NCBI RefSeq assembly: GCF_014269285.1 | Contig: NZ_JACOAF010000022.1 | Span: 186,001-250,000 of the forward strand | Source: Rufibacter sediminis | GTDB lineage: Bacteria > Bacteroidota > Bacteroidia > Cytophagales > Hymenobacteraceae | DNA length: 64,000 nt | Reading direction: 5' to 3' | Part shown: piece after piece, positions 60,713-64,000 of the stretch | How the letters are laid out: every line of letters begins with the position of its first letter | How positions within the stretch are numbered: position 1 is the stretch's first letter | Notes under the pieces: model-generated | Database searches by the model: none | Seen by the model: only the letters and a program-made list of their open reading frames with translations | What the model was told of the DNA's origin: nothing | Translations under genes and position numbers: made by a program

Positions 60713-61020
60713 GTTTTCCATCAGGCACATCACGGAGTGCTACTGATTCCCGCAGCAATTTCCCGCGGGCTGGAGAAGGTACATTTTAGGGTCGTTTTCC
60801 TGAAAACAGGCTAAAAACCCGGCACCGTTATCCAGCAGCCTGTGCCTGTCTGTCCGCTTTTACTTAAAATACCTCTAGAGAGGGAATAGTGGCTCAGGAA
60901 ACGTCAGTTCCTGCAAAGCGGCTGTGTTGCGATCCAAAGTTTTTTCTCAAAGAGGCAGGCCAGTTATAAAGACCAGAGTTTATCAAAACCAGTACTGCAG
61001 GCCTCTGCCCCTGGAAAATA
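60713..61020. other. Gap after phoU with one palindrome
   Basis: About 310 bases. The only structure is the dispersed palindrome at 60782-60819. The short plus-strand frame from 60924 has no signal, no motif and runs antisense to the small gene at 61021, so I do not support it. Confidence 0.45.
60782..60819. repeat. Dispersed palindrome copy after phoU
   Basis: CATTTTAGGGTCGTTTTCC then TGAAAACAGGCTAAAAACC. The inner pair GTTTTC / GAAAAC is intact, outer arms are imperfect. Probable 3' end of the pst-phoU transcript. Confidence 0.65.
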
Positions 61021-61182
61021 CTATCTGTCAAAGCCTAGCTGCTTCCGGTAGATCGCTTTCAGGTATTCCAGTTTGGCGTACGACATTTGTATCAATTGCT
61101 CTGGCAAAAGGAAGCCATTCTCTATTTCCTCGGCAAACTGGCTTTGAGGAGTGATATTTTCAACTAAGTCGATGTTCTGCAT
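61021..61182 (-). CDS. Possible small protein (53 aa), unknown function
   Basis: A 53-codon minus-strand frame with ATG at 61180-61182 and TAG at 61021-61023. It reads MQNIDLVENITPQSQFAEEI, then ENGFLLPEQLIQMSYAKLEY, and ends LKAIYRKQLGFDR. It has an amphipathic-helix look, no signal peptide and no membrane span. A minus-strand -7 box (TATGTTTG, read from CAAACATA at 61232-61239) lies 50 bases upstream, which supports expression. Amino-acid use is balanced and protein-like. Nothing identifies a function. Confidence 0.45.
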   Translation of the reverse strand: MQNIDLVENITPQSQFAEEIENGFLLPEQLIQMSYAKLEYLKAIYRKQLGFDR

Positions 61183-61231
61183 TTCTTTGATGATTTAGAG
61201 GGTAAGTATGCTCTACCGTAAGATTTCTATA

Positions 61232-61239
61232 CAAACATA
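61232..61239 (-). promoter_or_regulatory. Possible promoter box for the 53-aa gene
   Basis: On the minus strand TATGTTTG fits TAnnTTTG and lies 50 bases upstream of the ATG. No -33 TTG is seen at the right spacing. Confidence 0.35.
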
Positions 61240-61357
61240 GCAGCTTATCTCCCTCTAAGCGGGCATTTTAGTTCTACCTTCCTTTGTTCACGGTGAACCC
61301 ACGAAAAGAACCGATGAATTGTTATATTACAATTCTACCGCCTTCCTCCCCCTTGAT

Positions 61358-61388
61358 TTGCGGCCGCTTTTGAAAAGCCGTACTTTTG
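61358..61388 (+). promoter_or_regulatory. Bacteroidota-type promoter of the YheT-like hydrolase
   Basis: TTG at 61358-61360, 20-base spacer, TACTTTTG at 61381-61388. The ATG is 38 bases downstream of the -7 box. Confidence 0.75.
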
Positions 61389-61425
61389 TACTCTCCGGCT
61401 ACTTTTTCAGCTGGCCCAGAAACTT

Positions 61426-62385
61426 ATGCCGCTTCTCCCCTCCCGCTTCCACAAACGCCCGCGCTATCTTTTCAACGGGCACTTGCAGACTATTCTGCCC
61501 AGCACGCTGCGGCGCCTGCCCTCGGTTACATACTCCCGGGAACGGATTGTTACCCCAGATCAGGACTTCCTGGACCTGGATTGGTCTACCATAGGGTCAG
61601 CGAGTTTAGTGGTGCTGTCTCATGGGCTGGAGGGCGACACCAAACGGCCTTACATGCAAGGCATGGTGCGCGCCATGAACCGGGTGGGCTGGGATGCCCT
61701 AGCCTGGAACTTCAGGAGTTGCAGCGGCGAACCCAACCACCTGTTGCGGTCTTACCACATGGGGGCCGTAGAAGATCTGGACCTGGTGGTGCAGCACGCC
61801 ATGAAAAAGGGGTACCAGACCATCTACCTGGTGGGCTTCAGCATGGGCGGCAATCTTACCCTCAATTACCTGTCTCAGTGGGCCGACAAAGTTCCCCGGC
61901 AGGTTGCCCGGGCGGCGGTTTTCTCGGTACCCTGCCACATGGAGAGCGCCTGTGTGCAACTGGCCAAACCCGCCAACCGCATCTACATGAAGCGGTTTCT
62001 GCGCTCACTGCACGAGAAACTGAAAGAAAAGGCCCAACGCTTTGACCTGGACCTGACCGACTACGAGAAAATCACCACCTTTGAGCAGTTCGATGACCGC
62101 TACACCGCCCCGCTCCACGGCTTTGCCAACGCCGCCGACTATTACGAGCGCTGCAGTTCTGTCTCCCACCTGCACAGCATTCAGGTGCCTACCCTGCTGG
62201 TGAACGCCCAGAACGATCCCTTTCTGTCTAAGGAGTGTTTTCCCGTGGAACAGGCCCGCCAGAATCCTTATTTCTACCTGGAAATGCCCAAAGATGGCGG
62301 GCACGTGGGCTTCTCAGAAGATTTCCTGAAAGGCCGCTATTATTCTGAAAGACGCGCGGTGGAGTTCCTCCAAGGCATCCTCTAG
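61426..62385 (+). CDS. YheT-like alpha/beta-hydrolase
   Basis: 319 residues, cytosolic. Alpha/beta-hydrolase fold of the YheT/EMB8 family (COG0429). The N-terminal NGHLQTILPSTLRR motif is typical. The oxyanion region is VVLSHGLEGDTKRPYMQGM, the nucleophile is Ser139 in VGFSMGGNLTLNYLSQW, an acid is expected near LLVNAQNDPFLSKE, and the His is in MPKDGGHVGFSEDF. Family members act on short esters or acylglycerols; the substrate here is unknown. It has its own clear promoter and ends at a dispersed palindrome that overlaps its stop codon region. Confidence 0.9.
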   Translation: MPLLPSRFHKRPRYLFNGHLQTILPSTLRRLPSVTYSRERIVTPDQDFLDLDWSTIGSASLVVLSHGLEGDTKRPYMQGMVRAMNRVGWDALAWNFRSCSGEPNHLLRSYHMGAVEDLDLVVQHAMKKGYQTIYLVGFSMGGNLTLNYLSQWADKVPRQVARAAVFSVPCHMESACVQLAKPANRIYMKRFLRSLHEKLKEKAQRFDLDLTDYEKITTFEQFDDRYTAPLHGFANAADYYERCSSVSHLHSIQVPTLLVNAQNDPFLSKECFPVEQARQNPYFYLEMPKDGGHVGFSEDFLKGRYYSERRAVEFLQGIL

Positions 62386-62423
62386 CCGTTTTGGGCTTCT
62401 TTTCTGAAAACAGCTTTAAAACG
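62386..62423. repeat. Dispersed palindrome copy directly after hydrolase stop
   Basis: CCGTTTTGGGCTTCTTTTC then TGAAAACAGCTTTAAAACG. It starts at the base after the stop codon. The stretch from 62424 to 62596 shows nothing else. Confidence 0.65.
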
Positions 62424-62596
62424 AAGGACATCTATTTGAATGGGAAATGGGTTGATGGAAAGAAAATTTCAAACTGGAAAGAACTGATGCTCAATCGCCT
62501 AGTTAGCCCGCCGGCTTGGGTTGCATTTTTTCAGATACTGCCTTATCATTGTAGCCGTTACCATAGGGGTTAGCTGGTAGTAAGGTGTCTACTGAT

Positions 62597-62604
62597 TACC
62601 TTTG
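62597..62604 (+). promoter_or_regulatory. Promoter -7 box for the NlpC/P60 gene
   Basis: TACCTTTG fits TAnnTTTG. Transcription would begin near 62611, after the upstream ATG at 62606, which excludes that ATG as start and supports 62681. Confidence 0.5.
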
Positions 62605-62680
62605 AATGAATTTGGTTGAATGTAGGAAAGGGGATAGACTCCGCTTTGTTTGGATGTTAAATGCCTTCTCTTTGATTGAT

Positions 62681-63370
62681 ATGGAAATGCGCAGACATAA
62701 GACCGCTTTGAACAACGTACACAAAACGTCTTCCCTTCTCTTTTTAAGCCTGGTACTTTTCCTAAGCTCCTGCGGCAAGTCTTCTTACTCCACCTTCAGT
62801 AAACCAAACGAGAAGTACCGCTCAGCCCGCGAGATTGCGGAACTGAAAAAAAGAGAACGCATGGAACGCCGCCGTTCCGGTTCCTCTGGCAAACCCCTCA
62901 AGGAGATCCATATCTCCAGCCGATCAAAGAAACCTTCCCGTTCTATCCGTATTTCGGGCAACAGCAACCGGGCCGTACGCCGCGACATAGAGACGGTTAT
63001 CTCCACCGCGCGGTCATTCACCGGCACTCCTTATCAACTGGGTGGTACCTCCCGCGTAGGCATGGACTGCTCCGGCCTCCTGTGCACCTCTTTCCAGGCC
63101 ATTGACGTGTTGCTGCCCAGGACTTCCTCGGAGCAAAGCCAGTTTGGTCCTGCCATCTCCACCCAGGAGTTACAGGCCGGCGATCTGGTCTTCTTCAGCT
63201 CCTCCAGAAGTGAGTATAACATCACGCACGTGGGGTTGGTCACCGAGGTGAAGAACCAGGGCGAAGTCTGGTTTATCCACGCCTCCACTTCTCTGGGCGT
63301 GAAGGAAGACAACCTCTACTCTCCTTACTACCAGAAGATATTCGTGAAGGCCGTGCGGCCTGCCATCTAA
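62681..63370 (+). CDS. NlpC/P60-family cell-wall peptidase, lipoprotein
   Basis: About 229 residues. The longest frame starts at 62606, but the promoter box at 62597 and the position of the signal peptide favour the ATG at 62681 (or 62687). Lipobox in LVLFLSSCGKSSYS (Cys31). A Lys/Arg/Ser-rich linker (about 45-95) leads to the NlpC/P60 domain (about 100-225): SFTGTPYQLGGTSR, catalytic Cys130 in VGMDCSGLLCTSF, the His in NITHVGLVTEV, and the third polar residue His in WFIHASTS. It would cut gamma-D-glutamyl-diamino acid bonds in peptidoglycan stem peptides. It acts at the inner face of the outer membrane. Confidence 0.9.
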   Translation: MEMRRHKTALNNVHKTSSLLFLSLVLFLSSCGKSSYSTFSKPNEKYRSAREIAELKKRERMERRRSGSSGKPLKEIHISSRSKKPSRSIRISGNSNRAVRRDIETVISTARSFTGTPYQLGGTSRVGMDCSGLLCTSFQAIDVLLPRTSSEQSQFGPAISTQELQAGDLVFFSSSRSEYNITHVGLVTEVKNQGEVWFIHASTSLGVKEDNLYSPYYQKIFVKAVRPAI

Positions 63371-63555
63371 ATTTATTCTTTTTGCGCACCAGCGCACTTT
63401 TTAAAAATCGCTAGAAGTATTACGTATTTTTACTAATACTTTAATGATCCTAGGTGTAGGATAAGTGCTAATTAACAACTTGGAAAAAGTGTTAGCAAAA
63501 CCTTAACTCAAAGGGGCTAACTATATTATTTTCTTGCGGCTAAGTTTGATTTGGC

Positions 63556-63588
63556 TTGCAAAACAAAGGAATTAAGTCTCTATCTTTG
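63556..63588 (+). promoter_or_regulatory. Distal promoter of TonB-dependent receptor gene
   Basis: TTG at 63556-63558, 22-base spacer, TATCTTTG at 63581-63588. It would give a leader of about 155 bases before the ATG. Confidence 0.5.
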
Positions 63589-63723
63589 CGGCGTCAATCC
63601 ACTGACCGCCAACAAAATGTTTTCCTCCTTCAGGAATTTTGCATTTTCTTCCTCTCAAAATTCTGTTAGCATTCTTAATGTTAACTTAACGGTAGCCTTA
63701 CCTCTTTTTCTTTTCACCTTTTA

Positions 63724-63731
63724 TACTTTTG
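63724..63731 (+). promoter_or_regulatory. Proximal promoter box of TonB-dependent receptor gene
   Basis: TACTTTTG matches TAnnTTTG and lies only 17 bases before the ATG, so the leader would be about 10 bases. No TTG at -33. Confidence 0.45.
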
Positions 63732-63748
63732 CACAAAAAAAACCCTTT

Positions 63749-64000
63749 ATGAAGAAGTTTTTACTTTCTGCACTTCTCATGTTACTCTGTACGGCAGGTC
63801 TGTTTGCACAGGTAACTACGAGTAGTATCACCGGATCTGTCAAAGATTCAAAAGGTGAGCCGCTGATCGGGGCAACCGTGAAAGCAACTCACCAGCCTTC
63901 AGGTAGCCTTTATGGAGCGTCTACCAATGTTGAAGGTCGTTTTACAATTCCTAATACCCGGATTGGTGGGCCTTATACCATTGAAGTATCTTACATTGGA
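63749..64000 (+). CDS. TonB-dependent receptor (Oar/CarboxypepD_reg type), 3' part outside window
   Basis: First 84 codons of a gene running off the right edge. The signal peptide MKKFLLSALLMLLCTAGLFA ends at AQ, and the mature part begins with a carboxypeptidase-regulatory-like domain (SSITGSVKDSKGEPLIGATV, NVEGRFTIPNTRIGGPYTIE). The form with GGPYTIEVSYIG resembles Oar-like receptors more than SusC. Two promoter boxes precede it. The plug and barrel are not in the window, so the type of receptor is inferred from the first domain only. Confidence 0.8.
   Translation, partial: MKKFLLSALLMLLCTAGLFAQVTTSSITGSVKDSKGEPLIGATVKATHQPSGSLYGASTNVEGRFTIPNTRIGGPYTIEVSYIG

Larger units (their letters stand above)
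63371..63748. other. Promoter region of the right-end TonB-dependent receptor
   Basis: About 380 AT-rich bases. Two -7 boxes are present: TATCTTTG at 63581-63588 with a TTG 22 bases upstream (63556-63558), and TACTTTTG at 63724-63731 close to the ATG. No gene or hairpin stands out. Confidence 0.5.

Noticed and set aside
62606-62680. Upstream ATG extending the NlpC/P60 lipoprotein by 25 residues
   Set aside because: It lies two bases after a -7 promoter box, so would not be in the transcript, and would move the signal peptide away from the N-terminus.
1-64000. CRISPR arrays, rRNA genes, insertion sequences, prophage genes
   Set aside because: None seen: no regularly spaced repeats, no rRNA-like stretch, and no transposase, integrase or phage structural motifs.

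Overview
The window comes from a Bacteroidota chromosome, most likely Cytophagales/Hymenobacteraceae (for example a Rufibacter- or Pontibacter-like soil bacterium). Supporting signs are two SusC/SusD pairs, type IX secretion (T9SS) sorting domains of both types, a PorP/SprF protein, promoters of the Bacteroidota form TTG-N20-TAnnTTTG, little Shine-Dalgarno sequence, and moderately GC-rich coding DNA. The genus is an inference.

Layout. 1-1.7 kb: the 3' part of a MaoC-like hydratase and an Old Yellow Enzyme. 1.8-15.5 kb: a beta-glucan utilization locus. A membrane-anchored propeller/LuxR-type regulator is divergent from SusC, SusD, a PKD lipoprotein, a T9SS-exported GH16 endo-glucanase and a GH3 beta-glucosidase. 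15.8-18.9 kb: an unknown helical protein, a cystathionine gamma-synthase-type enzyme and a TVP38-family membrane protein. 19-20.8 kb: tRNA-Arg(ACG), then two small exported proteins of unknown role, each preceded by the same repeat.

21-51.3 kb: a nearly unbroken minus-strand array that looks like an alpha-mannan utilization locus: SusC/SusD, a PorP/SprF protein paired with a large discoidin/Fn3 surface protein, three GH92 alpha-mannosidases, GH76, GH125, GH43, a DUF4965 protein, an uncharacterised TIM-barrel-like protein, a basic-secretory-protein peptidase, a ROK sugar kinase, a TlpA-like thioredoxin and a PHP-like secreted protein. A LacI regulator (52.4 kb, plus strand) sits upstream, and palindromic operator candidates lie between it and SusC. 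One GH92 has Gln where the catalytic acid Glu is expected, which suggests removal of mannose from mannosyl-phosphate. Together the two loci are a plausible kit for yeast/fungal cell walls (beta-1,3-glucan plus phosphomannan), an inference from family content.

53.7-60.7 kb: a small unknown protein, then a phosphate uptake cluster (porin, pstS, pstC, pstA, pstB, phoU). The PstC periplasmic loop carries a segment resembling part of PstS. 61-64 kb: a 53-residue ORF, a YheT-like hydrolase, an NlpC/P60 lipoprotein and the first 84 codons of a TonB-dependent receptor.

A family of short imperfect palindromes (outer arms CGTTTTAGGCC / GGCCTAAAACG) recurs about fifteen times, mostly just after stop codons. 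No rRNA, CRISPR array, insertion sequence or prophage was seen.
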